Positions 12,995 through 22,360 of a stretch of DNA of 64,000 nucleotides are shown in pieces. Origin of the DNA: Aptenodytes patagonicus (Eukaryota; Chordata; Aves; Sphenisciformes; Spheniscidae); NCBI RefSeq assembly GCF_965638725.1, contig NC_134982.1, positions 46,609,182 through 46,673,181 of the forward strand. Direction: 5' to 3'. The position numbers and the translations under genes are program-made. A model generated the notes under the pieces. That model did not search any database and was not told the origin of the DNA. It was given only the letters and a program-made list of their open reading frames with translations. Position 1 is the stretch's first letter; each line of letters starts with the position of its first letter.

Positions 12995-13627
12995 CAGAGC
13001 TCTTTTAAAACAAAAGTTGCATTGTTCAGTATAGCCAACAACTCTGAAAAAAAAAAAGATCTTTATGTCGCTAGGTTAAAGAGGAAGAGTCGGCTGCTGG
13101 CACGCTTTTATTATAGGGAAGATGTGTGTGCAAGAGGGAGTGCTGTAAACCACAGAATTTATTCAGTCTGCTATTTCCTTAAGTTTCATTAACGGCAGAT
13201 GCGGTGTAAGCCCCTTTCAGGCACCACTGCATCACGACGAGAGGGACTTGGCAAATGATAATCAAGTTGTTGACTAACCAGTACGGCAACAGCTTTGGCA
13301 GCAAGCTTGGGTAGGTCACCTCTTTCTAACCTTCATGTCAAAACGCTTAAAAAAAAGTCACTACCAGCATGCCACTACTCCTGGTTTCTTCGGGAGGGCG
13401 GCTGGCGGTAGCCCGCCGCAGCCTTGCCAACAGTCCCTTTCTTAGCCCGTCCGCTGGCTGCGAACACGAAGGCAGGGTGGCAGCAATTGCATAGTGCACA
13501 CTCGAGACCAACACCCGAAAAACGAGCGGCCCGCAGCCCGCCGCCGCCCGCTCCGCTCCGCTCCGGCCACCGCTCCGGCGGCCGGCTCGCAAGGCCGCGG
13601 TGGCTCCGCCAGCCGAAGGCTGCCGGG

Positions 13628-13673
13628 GAGGCGAGGGGAGGCGAGGCGAGGCGAGGCGAGGCCAGGCCAGGCC
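13628..13673. repeat. GAGGC pentamer tandem repeat in the GAS1 3' UTR
   Basis: About eight imperfect copies of a five-base unit, GAGGC on the plus strand, drifting to CAGGC at the right end. In the GAS1 transcript this reads as a GCCTC repeat starting about 280 bases after the stop codon. A GGCGC-rich run lies nearby at about 13908-13925. Confidence 0.8.
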
Positions 13674-13950
13674 GGGGGAAGGGTGCGGACGGGCGCTGCG
13701 GGCAGCAGCGGAGGCCGAGGGGGAACCTCCGCCTTCGGGGAGACGCGGGGGGGACGGCGAGGGGACGGCGCCCGGACTAACGGTCGGAGGATTAACGGTC
13801 AGAGCGTTTAAAACCGCGCCGCGCGGAGGGGCCCCGCCGGCCGGGACCCCTGCCGCCGCGGGCGGGCCCGCGAGGAAGCCAGCGGCAGTCCGGCGCGGAA
13901 GGCCCGGCCCGGCGCGGCGCGGCGCAGAGAGAGGGAGGGAGGGAGAGACG

Positions 13951-14931
13951 CTAGAGCCGCGGCAGCAGTGGCAGCAAGATGGAGGCCAGCAGCGCCCAGG
14001 CCGCGGCGGCGGGCCGGCCGGCGCTATCCGCCTGCACGGGGAAGCCGGGCTCGGAGCCCGCATTGTCCTCCGCGTCGTCCCTCCCCTTCTGGCTCGGCTC
14101 CTCCTCGTAGTCCTCGTCGTAGTACTCCTCCAGGCCGCCGTCCGAGCCGCCGCTGCTGCCGGCGCCGTTGCCGCCCATGTCCGCGCCGAAGCAGAGGCGG
14201 GCCATGTTCTCCTTGACCGACTCGCAGATGGGCCGCTCCAGCCCGTCGCAGACGCAGTCGTTGAGCAGCACGGCCTTGGGCACGGCCAGCATGTCCTCGA
14301 TGACGGCGCGGCACTCCGGCGTGCAGCGCAGCCCGTTGAACAGCTTCCCGCAGTAGGTCATGTAGCGGTTGAGCGCCAGGCTGCAGCGGCTGTCCCAGTC
14401 GCAGCGCCGCCGCGCCTCCGTGCAGCCCATGACGCCGGCGCCGCCGCCGCCGGGGCCGCCGCCAGGGCCGCCGGCCGCCGGGCTGCTGGTGCGGGGCAAG
14501 CAGGGCTCGATGGCGCGCTTGGTGGCGCGGCAGTTCTCGTCCTGCGCGCAGTCGCAGTCCTCCAGCGCCGGGCCGCGCCGGGTGTGGTTGAGCTGGATGA
14601 GGGCCGCGATGCAGTGGCTGGGGCACCGCCGCCTGGAGGAGGCGGCGGAGCCTGCAGCGGCCGCCGGCCCGTCCCCGCCGCCTCCCGCCGGCGGCTGCTG
14701 CAGGAGCACCGGGGCGCACGCCTCGGCGTACTGGTTGTAAGCGTAGCTGCACTCGGGCTCCCCCTGACACTGCAGCACCGCCTGCCAGCAGATCAGCCGC
14801 CGGCCCTGCACCAGCGAGCCCCGCGGCGGCCACACGGCGCCCAGCGCCGCCGCCAGCCACAGCCAGGCGGCCGGCCGCGGCCAGCGGCGCCCGCCGCCGC
14901 CTCCGTGCCGAGCGGGCGAGCGGGCCACCAT
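13951..14931 (-). CDS. GAS1: GAS1, growth arrest-specific protein 1 (GPI-anchored Hedgehog co-receptor)
   Basis: Single-exon 326-residue protein. In the known family, GAS1 sits on the outer plasma membrane, binds Hedgehog ligands, works with PTCH1, CDON and BOC to promote Hedgehog signalling, is linked to RET signalling, and can arrest growth. The sequence shows an Arg-rich N-terminus with a hydrophobic signal core (about residues 21-34). Domain 1 (about 46-146) has ten cysteines (48, 55, 61, 72, 103, 107, 126, 128, 134, 144), and domain 2 (about 168-249) has ten (170, 177, 183, 194, 203, 207, 226, 228, 236, 247), the GFR-alpha-like pattern. Other features are an N-glycosylation sequon at 115-117 (NHT), an acidic Glu/Asp/Tyr stretch at 267-278, and a C-terminal hydrophobic tail (about 307-326) preceded by small residues, as in a GPI signal. 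Human GAS1 is about 345 residues, so this copy looks complete. The ATG at 14931 has G at -3 and +4. A GFRA paralogue is unlikely because those are multi-exon genes with three domains. Confidence 0.97.
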   Translation of the reverse strand: MVARSPARHGGGGGRRWPRPAAWLWLAAALGAVWPPRGSLVQGRRLICWQAVLQCQGEPECSYAYNQYAEACAPVLLQQPPAGGGGDGPAAAAGSAASSRRRCPSHCIAALIQLNHTRRGPALEDCDCAQDENCRATKRAIEPCLPRTSSPAAGGPGGGPGGGGAGVMGCTEARRRCDWDSRCSLALNRYMTYCGKLFNGLRCTPECRAVIEDMLAVPKAVLLNDCVCDGLERPICESVKENMARLCFGADMGGNGAGSSGGSDGGLEEYYDEDYEEEPSQKGRDDAEDNAGSEPGFPVQADSAGRPAAAAWALLASILLPLLPRL

Positions 14932-15340
14932 CGCGGGCGGCGGCGGCGGCTGCTGCCGCAGGCGAGCGGGAGAGAGGCGCTGGTAGACGACGAGGAGGAG
15001 GAGGAGGAGAAGGAGCAGCCGCCCGTGGAAAAGTTTGCAAAACTCCCGCCGGCCGTGTGCATGAGGTCTCGCATCAATCCATCCGCGCCGGCTCCGAGGC
15101 CCTCCAGCCCCCGGGAGCTGAAACCGGCGGGGCCGCGGTACGAAGCAGGCGCCCGGGGCAGTCCCGTGCCCCCCACCCGCTGCTCCCGGCTTGGCGAGGC
15201 GGCGACGGCGGCGAAGGCGCCCGGAGAGTTGGGGGGAATCAGTGCAAACGGGGGCTCGGAGGAGAGCGGCTCCGGAATGCGCTCGGGGACTTGCAGGCTG
15301 CGCCGGGAGAGCTCATGATGCTGCCCTGATCCTCATGCAG
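14932..15340 (-). other. GAS1: Inferred GAS1 5' untranslated region with upstream AUGs
   Basis: GC-rich leader upstream of the GAS1 start. Its length is inferred from my recollection that the mammalian leader is about 0.4 kb and from an AT-rich TTTATTTTG element at about 15364-15373 that could place initiation near 15340. A better TATA-like TATTTAAAG lies at 15699-15707, so a longer leader starting near 15670 is also possible. Minus-strand ATGs at 15336, 15316, 15082, 15074 and 15062 give short upstream frames, described under findings. Confidence 0.4.
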
Positions 15341-15950
15341 TTCCGTTTCTTTTTTTTTTGCACAAAATAAATGCCCAGCTGCTGCTGTTGATGCTGTTGC
15401 TGCTGCTGCCTCCTCGGGAGCTTTTAACTCTCCGCTCGCAGCATCTCTGCACATGCCAGCCGCTCCAATCCCATTCACAGTCCCGGCTCTGCTCGCTCCC
15501 TCTCGGTACGGGTTGCGCTTTCGGGTGGCGGGGCGAAGAAATATCTCTCCCCGCTATCAAGAAGATAGCACGGGGAAAGGAGAAGAGGCAGCCTTCAGGG
15601 TCTCTTTCTCTCTGGGCGACTGATGCTGCTTCTGTTGTCAACAAGCCCAGCAAGCTGCTCTGCGGATCCGTCTGTGGATCTTTTTTTCTTTGCAAGGCTT
15701 TAAATACAAAAGTGCCCTCCGAGCAGCAGCAACGTGCTCTGATTAGGTCTCATTATGCATGCATGGAAAAGCAAACAAACAAAAAAAATTAGCAACGCTT
15801 CTTCTTTTACACATCCCCCCAGCCTGCGCTCTCTCGCTCTCTTTCTCCTTTTCTCCACTTTTTTCTCCCTTCGCTCGGCCCCCTTTCCCTGCCTCGCCAC
15901 TTGCCATTGGTCCAGCCTGTTGTTGAAACTTTTTTTTTTCCCTCCTCTCT
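15341..15950 (-). promoter_or_regulatory. GAS1: GAS1 promoter region
   Basis: Region directly upstream of the inferred leader. On the minus strand it holds an AT-rich element near 15364-15373, a TATA-like TATTTAAAG at 15699-15707 and a CCAAT box at 15906-15910. A GC box (ggcgggg on the plus strand) lies at about 15527-15533, and a CAG/CTG-rich tract at about 15376-15413. An octamer-like ATGCATGCAT block lies at about 15754-15763. All lie in the CpG island. Which elements set the start site cannot be told from sequence alone. Confidence 0.5.
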
Positions 15951-16235
15951 TTACGATCTGCTGGAGGGAGGGAAGGAGAGAGGGGGGCTGGAGGGCAGCT
16001 CACATTCAAAGCTTGAAAGGAAAGGCTTAAGGAGAGTGACAGCCCCCCGAGGAGCCCCTCCTCCCGTTAAGGCAGCGCGGCGGCCGGGCCAGAGGCGCGC
16101 AGCGGCGGCGGCGGCGGCGAGGCTCGGCGCTCCGGGGCTGGCCGGGCGGCGGCGGCGGGGCTGCGCGGGAGCACCGTGCCGCGTCGCCGCGGAGGCAAAA
16201 GGGCAGGCGGCGTGGATCTGCTTGCTGCTTTTGCA

Positions 16236-19200
16236 GGGTTGTCGCTCTTAAATTGGTCCTGCTCCTTACAGCAAGGGGAAAAAAAAGGTCTCTAGCCTGG
16301 GTGATGTGTGTACCCAAACTTCCCACTGATTCAAGTGAGGGCAGAGCTGCCTTCCGAAAGGTAGGGAGGATCAGGCTCAAAACGGGACCGACTTTGTTCT
16401 TACTGAAATCTAAACAGAGCTCCTGGTTTCAGTGTGTTAGCACACTGAGGAAGAGCAAAGCTAACTCTATTAGTGGTGTACTGCGACCATGTAAGTACTG
16501 CTTTGCTGTGCGTTGAGTGTTGCAACTTTCTTTCCACTTGCCGCATTCCCCACCGATTTTAAACTCATTCAGATCAGCTTCTCGCCTGAGGTTTTTGTGC
16601 ACGAGTTTAAGACACTGACCTACAAGGATGCCGGTTGACAGAAATACAGTAGGTCTCAGTATAGTTCTTTGATACTTTATGAAGATCTGCCAACTAGTAA
16701 AAAGTTGTTTAAAATCTGTTAGTCAAGAGGATGAAATGTGTTGTCATTGAAAGCAAAGTACCTTGCTGACGTCCTGCCTTCCTGTTACACTCTCCGTTCC
16801 CTTTGCTTTGCTTATAAGGAAGTAGACACAAAAATATAAATATTAAGGCACAACGAGAGGAGCTTAACAAAATAAGTAGTGGTGCATTTAGCCTTTGCCT
16901 TTCGTTTTAGTGCTACCTTAATTCCAGAGCAACATCGTCTCCAACCACAAGGGGCATCGGTATCTGCTGCCTGTCAAAACTGGCGCTTTTTTCATCCTGA
17001 GACTATCAACTCCATCTGTCACAAAAATTAGGACTAAATCTATTTTCCAGAAAGTCGGGGATCTTGGGGTCCCATGTGGTGTGGACTGATGTCTGTCTGA
17101 AAGTGCGTGGAAGGTGGGATGGTGGTGTGGTGTGGTGTGGCTGGGAGTCAGTATGATTGATGTGTTGAGAAGCATTTGTAAGGATTTGCTCCATTGTCAT
17201 CAGTTTTACAAGCTGCTTGTGTTTCTCCTTCAGTACAGTTTTGCCTCTTTGGTGCAAAAATTGTGTTTGCTTGTGTTTTTAAATCTGTGAACAGTGCATT
17301 CAGAAACCCTGCTTTCATCCACCTAGTTTAAAGCTGTTTCATTTAATTCTTATTTAATAGTGTTATTAAAAATGCCAGATGCCATTCAGGCAGGGTGCTA
17401 TCTACACTGGGCTCGTTCATGCATTACTTTGCAGCCCTATTCACTGATGATAGCACTGTTACTGGTGGAAGTTGGCTAGTTTGGGGTGGGTAAGTTGGAG
17501 ATGACATCGCAGGCACTGTACAAAGTGCTGCCGCACTGCCTGATTGCTAGGGAAACCGGTCCACGTTGGTGCAGCTGTAGAGAAGGGGGCCTGGATGCCA
17601 GGATGTTCCAGGCATAGAGAATCTGAGAGAGGAGATTGCAGTGGGTCAGGATCACGCCTTGGCGTGGGACAGGGGCCTCCTGAGCTTCCCCAGCACAGGA
17701 GAGCAGAAATGGCTGGCTAGCTGTCCCAGTGGGGCTGCCTTCTGTGGAAGGCTGGAGGATGAGCTCTGCCCCCTCCCCGCTCCTGCCTTCATCTGCAAAA
17801 TCCATCCAGCTTGGCTGTACTTCACTTCTGGAGCAGAAAGCAGGCCGTTTACTTTGTGAGAAATGGCAGCAGCTGAACTTGGGACCTCCCAGGAGGGGGA
17901 GTAGAGGAGCCTTCACTGCCGGCCTTGCATCCTTGCGTGGCTGGGAAGAGGCTGCTGTGATGCTGCCTGAGCAGGGAGGATCAGTGCATGGTCCCACTGG
18001 TGCTGACAGGCTTCCCTGGCTGGAAACAGCGTTCATGTTGCCCGCTGGTCTGAAAGGCAGGACATGGCATGAAGCATTGCATCATTCATAGGCAGAGATT
18101 CTCTCATACATCTTTCAGTTAAAGAAATGCAAGTTTCATACAGTAATAATAATAATGGAAATGTTGACTTTGAAGTTTGGAATTTGGAATTATCTTTGGT
18201 ATCATACAACTGACAAAAATCATAACAGAAAATAGCTGGGCTTTTCACTTTCCACACCTTTTAGCCATGTAGAATATGATCATCTACATCCAGGATTATA
18301 TATACTTTGTCAATAAGTTAACTTCCTAAAATGGTTTAAAAACATATTAGTCTGTCTTTATTTAATGAGCATTTGGATTCTGTCTGTATTTGTAACTTAT
18401 TTGGGGTAAGAACTTTGGGGATCACGGTGCTCTGCTGGAGGAAGGATATCTCTTCTTGTGTGGAACTAAACCTAGGGAAATAACTCTCTGGCCCCTCTTC
18501 TTCGATGCAGGTTTTCTAACAACAGAAACGGTATTGTCAAATTCAGCTTTTCAGTTTTCAGAGTAGCTCTAAAAGTAATGAGGAAGACAACTATTATTCT
18601 TTTTCACAAAGCACCACATCGGAAAATATATCCCATGACTGGACAGTAAAATAAGATCTGATAGCTTTCTGAATTCCCAAATTTGCTACATTTTCTGTTC
18701 GCCATCCTTTCCTGTCTTAGCAATTCATTTTGTTCTTGACTTCAGCTCTCCAAATCATTATAGAGTAGCAGTCTTCCATTACTAGGGGTCATTTTGACAG
18801 TCAGAAAAAACAGTATGTATCTGATCTGGATTTATTGGAAAGACTCCTGGGCACCTTTTTATTTAATCCTGATGTCTTTCCCCCCTTTTTATTTCACGCC
18901 CTTTCCTAATGGATCTCCTTTCCAACTCATGTTTTCTTTAATTCTTTCTCTGACCTATTTTACATTGAGAGTGTTTAGAAAATAAGAAAATCAGATAGAC
19001 GCAAAACCAGTTTACCTTAAAATTTAGCAGTTCACATTCAGATGTAATTAAAAATACATGGCCTATATATGTGGTTAATTCCTCTCAAATGATTTCTAAG
19101 CACATTTCTTTTATTGGATCACATTGCTTTTTCTACATTTCAAGAGATTTACAACTGCGATTAAAAATGTCTGGCAGGAGTCCTGTGAATTAATTAGCTG

Positions 19201-20705
19201 GTAAAATTTCAGTTTGTGCATCCAGTAATATCTTAGTACGTGCCTGATGGAGATACACAGTGAGAGAGCACTTTTTCTTCTTGAAGAAGGGATTCAATTC
19301 TCTACTAATAGAGGATTTCACCTGGCAGTGAAAGGTAGCCTCTTACTGAACTCTGTCAGTAGTTCTCAGAACTTTGGCATTATGGTGCATGGGTGTCATG
19401 GGGGGCACTAAAAGTCCTACTTGTACACCAACGTTCATGCAGTAGAAATGGCTCAGTAAGGTGTCACTCACAGTAGCCTGTGCAGATGACTGAATATGGA
19501 CATGTGCATACTGCTGAGTTCTTGGATTTGATGTACCCTCACAGACCTATAAATAATAACTTCTGCACTCTAAAGTTAAGAAAGAAATACCTTGTGACTT
19601 ACCAGACCAGGGCAGTGTAGGGAATGAATATAATGCTTTCCCAAGTGTGGTCTGTTTCAATGGAGAAGTAAGGGCAAGTGAAGGCATCTAAATTAGGTTC
19701 TTGCTCCACATCTGGAGTAGTTTATCCTTTTATTGGCTGTGCAGGGCTGTTTGGGAGATTGGTGCCCTAAGTTAGCCATCTAAACAAGGTGTGAATACTC
19801 CCCAAAATAGTCATTTATTCACTAGAATGAGTAGAGCTTTCCAGTGTGAGCATCCCTCTGCTCTCTTACTTTAGTCAGAAAGAAAATTAATGAACAGGGA
19901 GGACAGTAAGTAATTGTATTGGTCGACAGTCACCCCACTGAGTTGAAGCTTGTAGCTGATGAAACTACTGCACTTCATGCTGTAGGATCAGTTAGACATT
20001 GTTGGCTATACGTTTTTAAGGTTATCTTTGCCAGTGTAAAGTCTTGTGAACATCATTGAGGGCATTCAACACCTGGCCTTCAGGCCAATTATTTTGAATT
20101 GGTTCACCTATACATAATCTAGGATTGATCGCTTCTGGAACAGGTTGCACATGTCTGCTTGCACACCAATCAGCCTGGGTCTCCTGTTGACACCCTACAA
20201 TACTTTATAGCCTTTTTCCACTCAACGCACGCTGCAGACTGCCAGTGTGATTTGTTTATAGTGTGGTTCTTGAGACTATGGTTACACACTATGGGGCGTG
20301 ATGTGGGAATGTGTGGGAGAGCAAAGCATGGTGATGTAGCTTTGGACGACTGTGTGGGGACTGTGTAGGATCAACTGTGTTGACTCTGGAGTGTGCTACA
20401 TGTGGAGGTGCTCCCTGGTTGCCTCCCAGAAGACAGCCTGGGAATGAACTAACATGTATGCTGGATGGAATTGGAGTGACTCAATCCGTAAGCAACTGAC
20501 TGTACTTCAGTCTTTGAGGTGTTGTGGGAGCAGAGAATAAAAAGAAGTGCGGATAGTCTTGTCTTATTACAGGAAGGAGACAGACTTATAAAGGGAACGT
20601 GGAGTGGGCCTGTTTGGAAGAGTTGGAGGCAGGATATCATTAGTAATTTTGGAATATTAATGACTTGGGTCCTACAAATACAGTGCTGTAACAGTTAACT
20701 GCATA
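16236..20705. other. Intergenic, upstream of GAS1
   Basis: Leaves the CpG island and becomes AT-rich, apart from a moderately GC-rich patch at 17480-18060 that supports overlapping open frames of up to 186 codons on opposite strands, none domain-like. There is a short GTGTG repeat near 17124-17140 and an AAT run near 18143-18156. No gene is supported. Confidence 0.6.
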
Positions 20706-22360
20706 CATAGAATCATAGAATCATAGAATGGTTTGGGTTGGAAGAGACCATTAAAGGTCATCTAGTCCAACCCCCCAGCAATAAGCAGGGACATCTTCAA
20801 CTAGATCAGGTTGCTCAGAGCCACGTCCAACCTGACCTTGAATGTTTCCAGGGATGGGGCATCCACCACCTCTCTGGGCAACCTGTTCCAGTGTTTCACC
20901 ATCCTCACCTTAAAAAATTTCTTCCTTATACCTAGTCTGAATCTACCTTCTTTTAGTTTAAAACCATTATCCCTTGTCCTATTGCTACAGGCCTTACTAA
21001 AAAGTCTGTTCCCGTCTTTCTTATAAGCCCCCTTTAAGTATTGAAAAGCCGCAATAAGGTCTCCCCGAAGCCTTCTCTTTTCTAGGCTGAACAATCCCAA
21101 CTCTCTCAGCCTTTCCTCATAGGAGGATCCAGCCCTCTGATCATTTTCATGGCCCTCTTCTGGACCTACATCAACAGGTCCATGTCTTTCCTGTACTGAG
21201 GGCTCCAGAGCTGGGCGCAGTGCTCCAGGTGGGGTTTCATGAGAGCGGAGTAGAGGGGCAGAATCACCTCCCTCGACCTGCTGGCCACGCTTCTTCTGAT
21301 GCAGCCCAGGATACGATTGGCCTTCTGGGCTGCAAGCGCACATTGCTGGCTCATGTCCAGCTTTTCATCCACCAGTACCCCTGTGTCCTTCTCTGCAGGG
21401 CTGCTCTCAATCCCTTCATCCCCCAGCCTGTATTGATACCAGGGGTTGCTCTGACCCAGGTGCAGGACCTTGCACTTGGCCTTGTTAAACCTCATGAGGT
21501 TCACACGGGCCCACTTCTTGAGCTTGTCCAGTCCCTCTGGATAGCATCCTGTCCCTCTGGTGTGTCAACCGCACCACTCAACTTGGTGTCATCTGCAAAC
21601 TTCAAACTGTCATCTGCAGACTCCATCCCATTGTCTATGTCAATGATGAAGATACTAAACAGTACTGATCCCTATACGGACCCCCGGGAGACACCACTCG
21701 TCACCGATCTCCATCCGGACATCGAGCCGTTGACCACTACCCTCTGGATGCAACCATCCAGCCAACTCCTTATCCACTGAATAGTCCACCCATCAAATCC
21801 ATCTCTCCAATTTAGAGAGAAGGATGTTGTGGGGGACCGTGTCTAAAAGCCTTACAGAAGTCCAGATAGACATCTGTAGCTCTTCCCTTGTCCACTGATG
21901 CAGTCACTCCATCATAGAAGGCCACTAGGTTGGTCAGGCAAGACTTGCCGTGGGTGAAGCCGTGCTGGCTGTCTCGAATCACCTCCCTGTCCTCCATGTG
22001 CCTTAACACAGCTTCCAGGAGGATCTGTTCCATGGTCTTCCCAAGCACAGAGGTGAGGCTGACAGGTCAGTAGTTCCCAGGGTCCTCCTTTCCACCCTTT
22101 TTAAAAATGGGTGCAATGTTTCCCCTTTTCCAGTCGCTGGGGACTTCACCTGACTGCCATGACTTTTCAAATATCATGGAGAATGGCTTGGCAACTACAT
22201 CAGCCAATTCCCTCAGGAGTCTGGGATGTATCTTGTCTGGTCCCATAAACTTACGTTCAGGTTCCTCAGGTGGTCTCGAACCTGATCTTCTCTTACAGTG
22301 GGAGGGACTTTGCTCCCCCAATCCCTGCCTTGAGGTCCATCCGCTCAAGAGGATACATAA
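20706..22360 (-). mobile_element. CR1 LINE, 5'-truncated, about 1.65 kb, inactive
   Basis: The 3' terminus is at the left with three CATAGAAT octamers (20706-20729; ATTCTATG in sense), the hallmark tail of avian CR1. The body encodes the C-terminal half of ORF2, a reverse transcriptase. Segments at 22067-22348 and 21812-22048 match its RT region, the catalytic FADD motif is at 21588-21599, and 20801-21504 carries the C-terminal region. It is dead: a TGA at 22067-22069 interrupts the frame right after GNY, a one-base insertion at about 21842-21845 breaks the frame just after DFCKAF, and a stop plus frame change lies near 21166-21180. The 5' end is lost at about 22360. No target duplication is apparent, as is usual for CR1. 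Confidence 0.95.

Larger units (their letters stand above)
12440..13950 (-). other. GAS1: Inferred GAS1 3' untranslated region
   Basis: The stretch downstream of the GAS1 stop starts very GC-rich (13385-13950) and then becomes AT-rich. On the minus strand it carries AATAAA-type signals at 13105-13110, at about 13156-13161 and at 12775-12780, the last inside an A-rich run. It also has long AU-rich blocks down to about 12440, where a C-run and ordinary intergenic sequence begin. A 3' UTR of 1.2-1.5 kb matches the size I recall for mammalian GAS1. The exact end is inference; cleavage could follow the 12775 signal or lie nearer 12450. Two sites of interest inside it are listed separately. Confidence 0.55.
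13385..16235. promoter_or_regulatory. CpG island covering GAS1 and its promoter
   Basis: About 2.85 kb of strongly GC-rich, CpG-dense sequence in an otherwise AT-rich window. It covers the proximal 3' UTR, the whole coding sequence, the leader and the promoter, with a somewhat less GC-rich patch at about 15340-15980. A second GC peak lies at 16055-16200 with a GGC trinucleotide run. The composition removes stop codons and creates long open frames on both strands that are not genes. Confidence 0.85.

Noticed and set aside
13347..14063. A 238-codon Pro/Ala/Arg-rich minus-strand frame over the GAS1 3' end.
   Set aside because: Composition artefact of the CpG island, lying in the 3' UTR with no domain content.
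14024..15040. A 338-codon minus-strand frame overlapping GAS1.
   Set aside because: Shadow frame in GC-rich DNA. Its first codon is TTG, and the product is low complexity.
13600..15318. A 572-codon open frame on the plus strand, antisense to GAS1.
   Set aside because: It starts at GTG, is almost pure Ala/Gly/Arg/Pro, and exists because the CpG island lacks stop codons. The GAS1 frame on the other strand has a full, family-specific cysteine pattern.
16429..16448. Small inverted repeat TCAGTGTG ttag CACACTGA.
   Set aside because: An 8-bp stem is common by chance in a window of this size.
17476..18036. A 186-codon minus-strand frame upstream of GAS1.
   Set aside because: No recognisable domain, overlapped by open frames on the other strand, and not flanked by convincing splice or promoter signals.
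20801..21343. A 180-codon frame that could be taken as a host gene.
   Set aside because: It is the C-terminal part of the CR1 reverse transcriptase ORF and sits inside the element ending at 20706.
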